Source: Inia geoffrensis
Taxonomy: Eukaryota > Chordata > Mammalia > Artiodactyla > Iniidae
Reading direction: 5' to 3'
NCBI GenBank assembly: GCA_036417435.1
Contig: CM070910.1
Span: forward strand, 82,940,784-83,004,783
Length of the DNA: 64,000 bases
Shown here: in pieces, positions 1 through 10,635 of the stretch
Position numbering within the stretch: position 1 is the first letter of the stretch
How the letters are laid out: each line of letters begins with the position of its first letter
The notes under the pieces: model-generated
What the model was told of the DNA's origin: nothing
The model's input: only the letters and a program-made list of their open reading frames with translations
The model's database searches: none
Program-made: the position numbers and the translations under genes

Positions 1-57
1 GTTAGCGTACGTTTGAGGGCATGAGTTAGTGTTTGTGTACTGGTTAAGATTAGGGCA
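1..57 (+). repeat. Partial unit: 3' part of an H monomer
   Basis: The window opens inside an H monomer (GTTAGCGTACGTTTGAGG, then GTTTGTGTACTGG), so the array continues to the left. Confidence 0.9.
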
Positions 58-1395
58 TTGGTTAGGGTATGGCATCGGAAGTGGGTCAGGTTTAGGGATG
101 GGGTTAGGGTTAGGGTTAAGGAATGGGGAGGGATTAGGGTACAATTTAGGGTACGACAACGCTTAAGGTTTAGCGTACGTGTGAGGGCACGAGTTAGTGT
201 TGGTGTCCTGGTTAAGATTAGGGCACGGGTGCGGGTAAGGCTTCGGGTGAGGGTCAGGGTTAGGATTCGGGTTAGGGTTAGGGTTAAGGAATGCAGAGGG
301 AGTAGGCTACAGCTTAGGGTACGACAGTGCTTAAGGGTTAGCGTTCGTGTGAGCGCAAGGGTTAGTGTTAGTGTCCTGGTTAAGATTAGGGCACGGGTGA
401 GGGTAAGGCTTCAGGTGAGGGTCAGGGTTAGGATTCGGGTTAGGGTTAGGGTTAGGGAATGGGGAGGGATTAGGGTACAGTTTAGGGTACGACAACGATT
501 AAGGGTTAGCGTACGTGTGAGGGCACAAGTTAGTGTTGGTGTCCTGGTTAAGATTAGGGCACGGGTGAGGGTAAGGTTTCGGGTGAGGGTCAGGGATAGA
601 ATTCGGGTTAGGGTTAGGGTTAGGGAATGGGGAGATATTAGGGCACTGTTTAGGGTACCACAACGCTTAAGGTTTAGCGTACGTGTGAGGTCAGTAGTTA
701 GTGTACTGCTTACGATTAGGGCACGGGTGAGGGTAAGGCCTCGGAAGAGGGTCACGTTAAGGGTTAGGGTTAGGGTTAGGGTTAGGGAATGGGGATTGAT
801 TAGGGTACAGGTTAGGGTACGGCAATGGCTTAGGGTTGGCGTACGTTAGAGGGCATGGGTTAGTGTTGATGTACTGGTTAAAATTAGGACACGGGTGAGG
901 GTAAAGTTTCGGGTGAGTGTCATGGTTAGGTTTCAGGTTAGGGTTAGGGTTAGGGAATGGAGAGGGATTAGGGTACAGGTTAGGGTACCGCTGCGGTTTA
1001 GTGTTAGCGTACGTTTGAGGGCACGAGTTAGTCTTGGTGTCCTGGTTAAGATTAGGGCACGGGTGAGGGTAAGGCTTCGGGTGAGGGTCAGGGTTAGGAT
1101 TCTGGTTAGGGTTAGGGTTAGGGAATGGAGAGGGATTAGGGTACAGGTTAGGGTACGACAATGCTTAAGGGTTAGCGTAAGTGTGAGGGCACGAGTTAGT
1201 GTTGGTGTACTGGTTAAGACAAGGGCACCGATGAGGGTAAGGCCTCGGAAAAGGGTCACGTTCAGGGTTTCGCTTAGGGTTAGGGTTAGGGAATGGGGAG
1301 GGATTAGGGTACAGGATAGGGTACGACAATGCTTAAGGGTTAGCGTACGTTTGAGGGCATGAGTTAGTGTTTGTGTACTGGTTAAGATTAGGGCA
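58..1395 (+). repeat. HOR unit 1, 8-mer A-H (1,338 bp)
   Basis: Regular order A B C D E F G H. Six bases are missing in D near 695, where one copy of the local GTTAGT duplication is lost, consistent with hexamer slippage. Confidence 0.93.
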
Positions 1396-2571
1396 TTGGT
1401 TAGGGTAGGGCATCGGAAGTGGGTCAGGTTTAGGGATGGGGTTAGGGTTAGGGTTAGGGAATGGGGAGGGAGTAGGGTACAATTTAGGGTACGACAACGC
1501 TTAAGGTTTAGCGTACGTGTGAGGGCACGAGTTAGTGTTGGTGTCCTGGTTAAGATTAGGGCACGGGTGAGGGTAAGGCTTCGGGTGAGGGTCAGGGTTA
1601 GGATTCGGGTTAGGGTTAGGGTTAGGGAATGGGGAGGGATTAGGGTACAGTTTAGGGTACGACAACGATTAAGGGTTAGCGTACGTGTGAGGGCACAAGT
1701 TAGTGTTGGTGTCCTGGTTAAGTTTAGGGCACGGGTGAGGGTAAGGTTTCGGGTGAGGGTCAGGGATAGAATTCGGGTTAGGGTTAGGGTTAGGGAATGG
1801 GGAGATATTAGGGCACAGTTTAGGGTACCACAACGCTTAAGGTTTAGCGTACGTGTGAGGTCACTAGTTAGTGTTAGTGTACTGCTTACGATTAGGGCAC
1901 GGGTGAGGGTAAGGCCTCGGAAGAGGGTCACGTTAAGGGTTAGGGTTAGGGTTAGGGTTAGGGAATGGGGATTGATTAGGGTACAGGTTAGGGTACGGCA
2001 ATGGCTTAGGGTTGGCGTACGTTAGAGGGCATGGGTTAGTGTTGATGTACTGGTTAAAATTAGGACAGGGGTGAGGGTAAAGTTTCGGGTGAGTGTCATG
2101 GTTAGGTTTCAGGTTAGGGTTAGGGTTAGGGAATGGAGAGGGATTAGGGTACAGGTTAGGGTACCGCTGCGGTTTAGTGTTAGCGTACATTTAAGGGCAC
2201 GAGTTAGTCTTGGTGTCCTGGTTAATATTAGGGCACGGGTGAGGGTAAGGCTTCAGGTGAGGGTCAGGGTTAGGATTCGGGTTAGGGTTAGGGTTAGGGA
2301 ATGGAGAGGGATTAGGGTACAGGTTAGGGTACGACAATGCTTAAGGGTTAGCGTAAGTGTGAGGGCACGAGTTAGTGTTGGTGTACTGGTTAAGACAAGG
2401 GCACCGATGAGGGTAAGGCCTCGGAAAAGGGTCACGTTCAGGGTTTGGCTTAGGGTTAGGGTTAGGGAATGGGGAGGGATTAGGGTACAGGATAGGGTAC
2501 GACAATGCTTAAGGGTTAGCGTACGTTTGAGGGCATGAGTTAGTGTTTGTGTACTGGTTAAGATTAGGGCA
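1396..2571 (+). repeat. HOR unit 2, 7-mer lacking B (1,176 bp)
   Basis: A passes straight into C; A keeps its own 3' half (GGCTTCGGGTGAGG), so the exchange lies in the TTAGGG run at about 1610-1630. Confidence 0.93.
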
Positions 2572-4083
2572 TTGGTAAGGGTAGGACATCGGAAGTGGGT
2601 CAGGTTTAGGGATGGGTTTAGGGTTAGGGTTAAGGAATGGGGAGGGATTAGGGTACAATTTAGGGTACGACAACGCTTAAGGTTTAGCGTACGTGTGAGG
2701 GCACGAGTTAGTGTTGGTGTCCTGGTTAAGATTAGGGCACGGGTGAGGGTAAGGTTTCGGGTGAGGGTCAGGGTTAGGATTCGGGTTAGGGTTAGAGTTA
2801 AGGAATGCAGAGGGATTAGGGTACAGCTTAGGGTACGACAGTGTTTAAGGGTTAGCGTTCGTGTGAGGGCAAGGGTTAGTGTTAGTGTCCTGGTTAAGAT
2901 TAGGGCACGGGTGAGGGTAAGGCTTCAGGTGAGGGTCAGGGTTAGGATTCGGGTTAGGGTTAGGATTAGGGAATGGGGAGGGATTAGGGTACAGTTTAGG
3001 GTACGCCAACGATTAAGGGTTAGCGTACGTGTGAGGGCACAAGTTAGTGTTGGTGTCCTGGTTAAGATTAGGGCACGGGTGCGGGTAAGGTTTCGGGTGA
3101 GGGTCAGAGATAGAATTCGGGTTAGTGTTAGGGTTAGGGAATGGGGAGATATTAGGGCACAGTTTAGAGTACCAAAACGCTTAAGGTTTAGCGTACGTGT
3201 GAGGTCACTAGTTAGTGTTAGTGTACTGCGTACGATTAGATCACGGGTGAGGGTAAGGCCTCGGAAGAGGGTCACGTTAAGGGTTAGGGTTAGGGTTAGG
3301 GTTAGGGAATGGGGATTGATTAGGGTACAGGTTAGGGTACGGCAATGGCTTAGGGTTGGCCTACGTTAGAGGGCATGCGTTAGTGTTGATGTACTGGTTA
3401 AAATTAGGACACGGGTGAGGGTAAAGTTTCGGGTGAGTGTCATGGTTAGGTTTCAGGTTAGGGTTAGGGTTAGGGAATGGAGAGGGATTAGGGTACAGGT
3501 TAGGGTACCGCTGCGGTTTAGTGTTAGCGTACGTTTGAGGGCACGAGTTAGTCTTGGTGTCCTGGTTAAGATTAGGGCACGGGTGAGGGTAAGGCTTCAG
3601 GTGAGGGTCAGGGTTAGGATTCGGGTTAGGGTTAGGGTTAGGGAATGGAGAGGGAATAGGGTAGAGGTTAGGGTACCGCTGCGGTTTAGTGTTAGCGTAC
3701 GTTTGAGAGCACGAGTTAGTCTTGGTGTCCTGGTTAAGATTAGGGCACGGGTGAGGGTAAGGCTTCAGGTGAGGGTCAGGGTTAGGATTCGGGTTAGGGT
3801 TAGGGTTAGGGAATGGAGAGGGATTAGGGTACAGGTTAGGGTACGACAATGCTTAAGGGTTAGCATAAGTGTGAGGGCACGAGTTAGTGTTTGTGTACTG
3901 GTTAAGACAAGGGCACCGATGAGGGTAAGGCCTCGGAAAAGGGTCACGTTCAGGGTTTGGCTTAGGGTTAGGGTTAGGGAATGGGGAGGGATTAGGGTAC
4001 AGGATAGGGTACGACAATGCTTAAGGGTTAGCGTACGTGTGAGGGCATGAGTTAGTGTTTGTGTACTGGTTAAGATTAGGGCA
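2572..4083 (+). repeat. HOR unit 3, 9-mer with duplicated F (1,512 bp)
   Basis: Order A B C D E F F G H. Two successive monomers carry GGTACCGCTGCGG, at about 3507 and 3675. Confidence 0.93.
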
Positions 4084-5259
4084 TTGGTTACGATAGGGCA
4101 TCGGAAGTGGGTCAGGTTTAGGGATGGGTTTAGGGTTAGGGTTAAGGAATGGGGAGGGATTAGGGTACAATTTAGGGTACGACAACGCTTAAGGTTTAGC
4201 GTACGTGTGAGGGCACGAGTTAGTGTTGGTGTCCTGGTTAAGATTAGGGCACGGGTGAGGGTAAGGCTTTGGGTGAGGGTCAGGGTTAGGATTCGGGTTA
4301 GGGTTAGGGTTAAGGAATGCAGAGGGATTAGGGTACAGCTTAGGGTACGACAGTGTTTAAGGGTTAGCGTTCGTGTGAGGGCAAGGGTTAGTGTTAGTGT
4401 CCTGGTTAAGATTAGGGCACGGGTGAGGGTAAGGCTTCAGGTGAGGGTCAGGGTTAGGATTCGGGTTAGGGTTAGGATTAGGGAATGGGGAGGGATTAGG
4501 GTACAGTTTAGGGTACCACAACGCTTAAGGTTTAGCGTACGTGTGAGGTCACTAGTTAGTGTTAGTGTACTGCTTACGATTAGGGCACGTGTGAGGGTAA
4601 GGCCTCGGAAGAGGGTCACGTTAAGGGTTAGGGTTAGGGTTAGGGTTAGGGAATGGGGATTGATTAGGGTACAGGTTAGGGTACGGCAATGGCTTAGGGT
4701 TGGCGTACGTTAGAGGGCATGGGTTAGTGTTGATGTACTGGTTAAAATTAGGACACGGGTGAGGGTAAAGTTTCGGGTGAGTGTCATGGTTAGGTTTCAG
4801 GTTAGGGTTAGGGTTAGGGAATGGAGTGGGATTAGGGTACAGGTTAGGGCACCGCTGCGGTTTAGTGTTAGCGTACGTTTGAGGGCACGAGTTAGTCTTG
4901 GTGTCCTGGTTAAGATTAGGGCACGGGTGAGGGTAAGGCTTCGGGTGAGGGTCAGGGTTAGGATTCGGGTTAGGGTTAGGGTTAGGGAATGGAGAAGGAT
5001 TAGGATACAGGCTAGGGTACGACAATGCTTAAGGGTTAGCGTAAGTGTGAGGGCACGAGTTAGTGTTGGTGTACTGGTTAAGACAACGGCACCGATGAGG
5101 GTAAGGCCTCGGAAAAGGGTCACGTTCAGGGTTTGGCTTATGGTTAGGGTTAAGGAATGGGGAGGGATTAGGGTACAGGATAGGGTACGACAATGGTTAA
5201 GGGTTAGCGTACGTTTGAGGGCATGAGTTAGTGTTTGTGTACTGGTTAAGATTAGGGCA
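4084..5259 (+). repeat. HOR unit 4, 7-mer with C/D hybrid (1,176 bp)
   Basis: Order A B C/D E F G H. The hybrid starts as C (ACAGTTTAGGG) and continues as D (TACCACAACGC) from about 4515. Confidence 0.93.
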
Positions 5260-6603
5260 TTGGTTAGGGTAGGGCATCGGAAGTGGGTCAGGTTTAGGGA
5301 TGGGTTTAGGGTTAGGGTTAAGGAATGGGGAGGGATTAGGGTTCAATTTAGGGTACGACAACGCTTAAGGTTTAGCGTACGTGTGAGGGCACGAGTTAGT
5401 GTTGGTGTCCTGGTTAAGATTAGGGCACGGGTGAGGGTAAGGCTTCGGGTGAGGGTCAGGGTTAGGATTCGGGTTAGGGTTAGGGTTAAGGAATGCAGAG
5501 GGATTAGGGTACAGCTTAGCGTACGACAGTGTTTAACGGTTAGCGTTCGTGTGAGGGCAAGGGTTAGTGTTAGTGTCCTGGTTAAGATTAGGGCACGGGT
5601 GAGGGTAAGGCTTCAGGTGAGGGTCAGGGTTAGGATTCGGGTTAGGGTTAGGATTAGGGAATGGGGAGGGATTAGGGTACAGTTTAGGGTACGACAACGA
5701 TTAAGGGTTAGCGTACGTGTCAGGGCACAAGTTAGTGTTGGTGTCCTGGTTAAGATTAGGGTACGGGTGCGGGTAAAGTTTCGGGTGAGGGTCAGGGATA
5801 GAATTCGGGTTAGGGTTAGGGTTAGGGAATGGGGAGATATTAGGGCACAGTTTAGGGTACCACAACGCTTAAGGTTTAGCGTACGTGTGAGGTCACTAGT
5901 TAGTGTTAGTGTACTGCTTACGATTAGGGCACGGGTGAGGGTAAGCCCTCGGAAGAGGGTCACGTTAAGGGTTAGGGTTAGGGTTAGGGTTAGGGAATGG
6001 GGATTGATTAGGGTACAGGTTAGGGTACGGCAATGGCTTAGGGTTGGCGTACGTTAGAGGGCATGGGTTAGTGTTGATGTACTGGTTAAAATTAGGACAC
6101 GGGTCAGGGTAAAGTTTCGGGTGAGTGTCATGGTTAGGTTTCAGGTTAGGGTTAGGGTTAGGGAATGGAGTGGGATTAGGGTACAGGTTAGGGTACCGCT
6201 GCGGTTTAGTGTTAGCGTACTTTTGAGGGCACGAGTTAGTCTTGGTGTCCTGGTTAAGATTAGGGCACGGGTGAGGGTAAGGCTTCGGGTGAGGGTCAGG
6301 GTTAGGATTCGGGTTAGGGTTAGGGTTAGGGAATGGAGAAGGATTAGGGGAAAGGCTAGGGTACGACAATGCTTAAGGGTTAGCGTAAGTGTGAGGGCAC
6401 GAGTTAGTGTTGGTGTACTGGTTAAGACAACGGCACCGATGAGTGTAAGGCCTCGGAAAAGGGTCACGTTCAGGGTTTGGCTTAGGGTTAGGGTTAGGGA
6501 ATGGGGAGGGATTAGGGTACAGGATAGGGTACGACAATGCTTAAGGGTTAGCGTACGTTTGAGGGCATGAGTTAGTGTTTGTGTACTGGTTAAGATTAGG
6601 GCA
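5260..6603 (+). repeat. HOR unit 5, regular 8-mer (1,344 bp)
   Basis: Complete A-H order with only substitutions. Shares the GATGGGTTTAGGG variant in H with the units at 2572, 4084 and 6604. Confidence 0.94.
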
Positions 6604-6666
6604 TTGGTTAGGGTAGGGCATCGGAAGTGGGTCAGGTTTAGAGATGGGTTTAGGGTTAGGGTTAAG

Positions 6667-6834
6667 GAATGGGGAGGGATTAGGGTACAATTTAGGGTAC
6701 GACAACGCTTAAGGTTTAGCGTACGTGTGAGGGCACGAGTTAGTGTTGGTGTCCTGGTTAAGATTAGGGCACGGGTGAGGGTAAGGCTTCGGGTGAGGGT
6801 CAGGGTTAGGATTCGGGTTAGGGTTAGGGTTAAG
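6667..6834 (+). repeat. Reference monomer type A (168 bp)
   Basis: Reference copy in a regular 8-mer. Opens with GAATGGGGAGGGATTAGGG and is recognised by GGTACAATTTAGGG, ACAACGCTTAAGGTTTAGCG and the CACGAGTTAGTGTTGG box. It ends in a telomere-like junction that carries TTAAGG instead of TTAGGG before monomer B. Confidence 0.95.
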
Positions 6835-7002
6835 GAATGCAGAGGGATTAGGGTACAGCTTAGGGTACGACAGTGTTTAAGGGTTAGCGTTCGTGTGAGG
6901 GCAAGGGTTAGTGTTAGTGTCCTGGTTAAGATTAGGGCACGGGTGAGGGTAAGGCTTCAGGTGAGGGTCAGGGTTAGGATTCGGGTTAGGGTTAGGATTA
7001 GG
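6835..7002 (+). repeat. Reference monomer type B (168 bp)
   Basis: Opens with GAATGCAGAGGG, unique to this type. Other marks are GTACAGCTTAGGG, GACAGTG, GCGTTCGTGTG (the CGTACG palindrome is broken) and GTGTTAGTGTCC, with GGCTTCAGGTGAGG near the end. B is lost in the 7-mer at 1396 and duplicated in the units at 11980 and 13486. Confidence 0.95.
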
Positions 7003-7170
7003 GAATGGGGAGGGATTAGGGTACAGTTTAGGGTACGCCAACGATTAAGGGTTAGCGTACGTGTGAGGGCACAAGTTAGTGTTGGTGTCCTGGTTAAGAT
7101 TAGGACATGGGTGCGGGTAAGGTTTCAGGTGAGGGTCAGGGATAGAATTCGGGTTAGGGTTAGGGTTAGG
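7003..7170 (+). repeat. Reference monomer type C (168 bp)
   Basis: Recognised by GTACAGTTTAGGGTACG, CAACGATTAAGGG and GGGCACAAGTTAG (CACGAG in the right third). It ends with GGGATAGAATTCGGG, which holds one GAATTC (EcoRI) site and so predicts a ladder with the HOR period. Confidence 0.95.
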
Positions 7171-7338
7171 GAATGGGGAGATATTAGGGCACAGTTTAGG
7201 GTACCACAACGCTTAAGGTTTAGCGTAAGTGTGAGGTCACTAGTTAGTGTTAGTGTACTGCTTACGATTAGGGCACGGGTGAGGGTAAGGCCTCGGAAGA
7301 GGGTCACGTTAAGGGTTAGGGTTAGGGTTAGGGTTAGG
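7171..7338 (+). repeat. Reference monomer type D (168 bp)
   Basis: Opens with GAATGGGGAGATATTAGGGC. Marks are GGTACCACAACGC (KpnI site), GAGGTCACTAGTTAG (SpeI site), GTACTGCTTACG and AAGGCCTCGGAAGAGGG (StuI site). It ends with the longest perfect telomeric run of the unit, four TTAGGG hexamers. Confidence 0.95.
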
Positions 7339-7346
7339 GAATGGGG
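7313..7346 (+). other. Representative G-quadruplex motif at the D/E junction
   Basis: Five GGG runs separated by TTA, then AAT and GGGG, fit the canonical quadruplex pattern (at least four G3 runs, loops of 1-7). The same kind of cluster, with three or four TTAGGG hexamers, recurs at most monomer junctions, so about every 168 bp. A and B junctions have one longer loop because of TTAAGG. The complementary strand could form i-motifs. Folding is inferred; the motif is seen. Confidence 0.85.
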
Positions 7347-7506
7347 ATTGATTAGGGCACAGGTTAGGGTACGGCAATGGCTTAGGGTTGGCGTACGTTA
7401 GAGGGCATGGGTTAGTGTTGATGTACTGGTTAAAATTAGGACACGGGTGAGGGTAAAGTTTCGGGTGAGTGTCATGGTTAGGTTTCAGGTTAGGGTTAGG
7501 GTTAGG
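7339..7506 (+). repeat. Reference monomer type E (168 bp)
   Basis: Opens with GAATGGGGATTGATTAGGG. Marks are GGCAATGGCTTAGGGTTGG, CGTACGTTAGAGGGCATGGG, GTTGATGTACTGG, AAAATTAGGACACGGG and GTCATGGTTAGGTTTCAGG. The TAG in CGTTAGAGG ends the Val-Arg open frame in most units. From about 45 kb onward GTTGGCGTACG is replaced by GTTAGCGTACG in nearly all copies. Confidence 0.95.
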
Positions 7507-7674
7507 GAATGGAGTGGGATTAGGTTACAGGTTAGGGTACCGCTGCGGTTTAGTGTTAGCGTACGTTTGAGGGCACGAGTTAGTCTTGGTGTCCTGGTTA
7601 AGATTAGGGCACGGGTGAGGGTAAGGCTTCGGGTGAGGGTCAGGGTTAGGATTCGGGTTAGGGTTAGGGTTAGG
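7507..7674 (+). repeat. Reference monomer type F (168 bp)
   Basis: Opens with GAATGGAG and is recognised by GGGTACCGCTGCGGTTTAG (second KpnI site of the unit) and GAGTTAGTCTTGGTG. F is duplicated in the unit at 2572 and is the 5' partner of the F/A hybrid that defines the 13-mer units. Confidence 0.95.
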
Positions 7675-7842
7675 GAATGGAGAGGGATTAGGGTACAGGT
7701 TAGGGTACGAGAATGCTTAAAGGTTAGCGTAAGTGTGAGGGCACGAGTTAGTGTTGGTGTACTGGTTAAGACAACGGCACCGATGAGGGTAAGGCCTCGG
7801 AAAAGGGTCACGTGCAGGGTTTCGCTTAGGGTTAGGGTTAGG
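7675..7842 (+). repeat. Reference monomer type G (168 bp)
   Basis: Opens with GAATGGAGAGGG, then ACAGGTTAGGGTACGA. Later marks are GCGTAAGTGTG (palindrome broken), ACGGCACCGATGAGGG and AAGGCCTCGGAAAAGGG (second StuI site). G is missing from the short units at 51252 and 55266. Confidence 0.95.
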
Positions 7843-8010
7843 GAATGGGGAGGGATTAGGGTACAGGATAGGGTACGACAATGCATAAGGGTTAGCGTAC
7901 GTTTGAGGGCATGAGTTAGTGTTTGTGTCCTGGTTAAGATTAGGGCCTTGGTTAGGGTAGGGCATCGGAAGTGGGTCAGGTTTAGGGATGGGGTTAGGGT
8001 TAGGGTTAAG
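7843..8010 (+). repeat. Reference monomer type H (168 bp)
   Basis: Recognised by GTACAGGATAGGG, CGTACGTTTGAGGGCATGAG, GTTTGTGT, GGGCATTGG (GGGCCTTGG in this copy) and GGCATCGGAAGTGGGTCAGG. I used the GCATTGGTTAGGGTAGG segment as the unit boundary. The TGA in GGGCATGAG closes the Val-Arg frame. Confidence 0.95.
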
Positions 8011-9291
8011 GAATGGGGAGGGATTAGGGTACAATTTAGGGTACGACAACGCTTAAGGTTTAGCGTACCTGTGAGGGCACGAGTTAGTGTTGGTGTCCTG
8101 GTTAAGATTAGGGCACGGGTGAGGGTAAGGGTTCGTGTGAGGGTCAGGGTTAGGATTCGGGTTAGGGTTAGGGTTAAGGAATGCAGAGGGATTAGGATAC
8201 AGCTTAGGGTACGACAGTGCTTAAGGGTTAGCGTTCGTGTGAGGGCAAGGGTTAGTGTTAGTGTCCTCGTTAAGATTAGGGCACGGGTGAGGGTAAGGCT
8301 TAAGGTGAGGGTCAGGGTTAGGATTCGGGTTAGGGTTAGGGTTAGGGAATGGGGAGGGATTAGGGTACAGTTTAGGGTACGACAACGATTAAGGGTTAGC
8401 GTACGTGTGAGGGCACAAGTTAGTGTTGGTGTCCTGGTTAAGATTAGGGCACGGGTGAGGGTAAGGTTTCGGGTGAGGGTCAGGGTTAGAATTCGGGTTA
8501 GGGTTAGGGTTAGGGAATGGGGAGATGTTAGGGCACAGTTTAGGGTACCACAACGCTTAAGGTTTAGCGTACGTGTGAGGTCACCAGTTAGTGTTAGTGT
8601 ACTGCTTACGATTAGGGCACGGGTGAGGGTAAGGCCTCGGAAGACGGTCACGTTAAGGGTTAGGGTTAGGGTTAGGGTTAGGGAATGGCGATTGATTAGG
8701 GTACAGGTAAGGGTACAGCAGTGGCTTAGGGTTGGCGTACGTTAGAGGGCATGGGTTAGTGTTGATGTACTGGTTAAAATTAGGACACAGGTGAGGGTAA
8801 AGTTTCGGGTGAGTGTCATGGTTAGGTTTCAGGTTAGGGTTAGGGTTAGGGAATGGAGAGGGATTAGGGTACAGGTTAGGGTACCGCTGCGGTTTAGTGT
8901 TAGCGTACGTTTGAGGGCACGAGTTAGTCTTGGTGTCCTGGTTAAGATTAGGGCACGGGTGAGGGTAAGGCTTCGGGTGAGGGTCAGCGTTAGGATTCGG
9001 GTTAGGGTTAGGGTTAGGGAATGGAGAGGGATTAGGGTACAGGTTAGGGTACGACAATGCTTAAGGGTTAGCGTAAGTGTGAGGGCACGAGTTAGTGTTG
9101 GTGTACTGGTTAAGCCAACGGCACCGATGAGGGTAAGGCCACGGAAAAGGGTAACGTTCAGGGTTTTGCTTAGGGTTAGGGTTAGGGAATGGGGAGGGAT
9201 TAGGGTACAGGATAGGGTACGACAATGCTTAAGGGTTAGCGTACGTTTGAGGGCATGAGTTAGTGTTTGTGTACTGGTTAAGATTAGGGCA
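7948..9291 (+). repeat. HOR unit 7, regular 8-mer (1,344 bp)
   Basis: Complete A-H order with only substitutions. Confidence 0.94.
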
Positions 9292-10635
9292 TTGGTTAGG
9301 GTAGGGCATCGGAAGTGGGTCAGGTTTAGGGATGGGGTTAGGGTTAGGGTTAAGGAATGGGGAGGGATTAGGGTACAATTTAGGGTACGACAATTCTTAA
9401 GGTTTATCGTACGTCTGAGGGCACGAGTTAGTGTTGGTGTCCTTGTTAAGATTAGGGCACGGGTGAGGGTAAGGCTTCGGGTGAGGGTCAGGGTTAGGAT
9501 TCGTGTTAGGGTTACGCTTAAGGAATGCAGAGGGATTAGGGTACAGCTTAGGGTACGACAGTGCTTAAGTGTTAGCGTTCGTGTGAGGGCAAGGGTTAGT
9601 GTTAGTGTCCTGCTTAAGATTAGGGCACGGGTGTGGGTAAGGCTTCAGGTGAGGGTCAGGGTTAGGATTCGGGTTAGGGTTAGGGTTAGGAAATGGGGAG
9701 GGATTAGGGTACAGTTTAGGGTACGACAACGATTAAGGGTTATCGTACGTGTGAGGGCACAAGTTAGTGTTGGTGTCCTGGTTAAGATTAGGGCACGGGT
9801 GAGGGTAAGGTTTCGGGTGAGGGTCAGGGATAGAATTCGGGTTAGGGTTAGGGTTAGGAAATGGGGAGATATTAGGGCACAGTTTAGGGTACCACAACGC
9901 TTAAGGTTTAGCGTACGTGTGCGGTCACTAGTTAGTGTTAGTGTACTGCTTACGATTAGGGCACGGGTGAGGGTAAGGCCTCGGAAGAGGGTCACGTTAA
10001 GGTTTAGGGTTAGGGTTAAGGTTAGGAAATGGGGATTGATTAGGGTACAGGTTAGGGTACGGCAATGGCTTAGGGTTGGCGTACGTTAGAGGGCATGGGT
10101 TAGTGTTGATGTACTGGTTAAAATTAGGACACGGGTGAGGGTAAAGTTTCGGGTGAGTGTCATGGTTAGGTTTCAGGTTAGGGTTAGGGTTAGGGAATGG
10201 AGAGGGATTAGGGTACAGGTTAGGGTACCGCTGTGGTTTAGTGTTAGCGTACGTTTGAGGGCACGAGTTAGTCTTGGTGTCCTGGTTAAGATTAGGGTAC
10301 GGGTGAGGGTAAGGCTTCGGGTGAGGGTCAGGGTTAGGATTCGGGTTAGGGTTAGGGTTAGCGAATGGAGAGGGATTAGGGTACAGGTTAGGGTACGACA
10401 ATTCTTAAGGGTTAGCGTAAGTGTGAGGGCACGAGTTAGTGTTGGTGTACTGGTTAAGACAAGGGCACAGATGAGGGTAAGGTCTCGGAAAAGGGTCACG
10501 TTCAGGGTTTCGCTTAGGGTTAGGGTTAGGGAATGGGGAGGGATTAGGGTACAGGATAGGGTACAACAATGCTTAAGGGTTAGCGTACGTTTGAGGGCAT
10601 GAGTTAGTGTTTGTGTCCTGGTTAAGATTTCGGCA
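9292..10635 (+). repeat. HOR unit 8, regular 8-mer (1,344 bp)
   Basis: Complete A-H order. Three monomers share a GGAAATGGGGA start (about 9690, 9858, 10026) instead of GGGAATGGGGA, a variant seen in successive monomers of one unit. Confidence 0.93.

Larger units (their letters stand above)
6604..7947 (+). repeat. HOR unit 6, regular 8-mer (1,344 bp)
   Basis: Complete A-H order; used here for the reference monomer boundaries. Confidence 0.95.
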
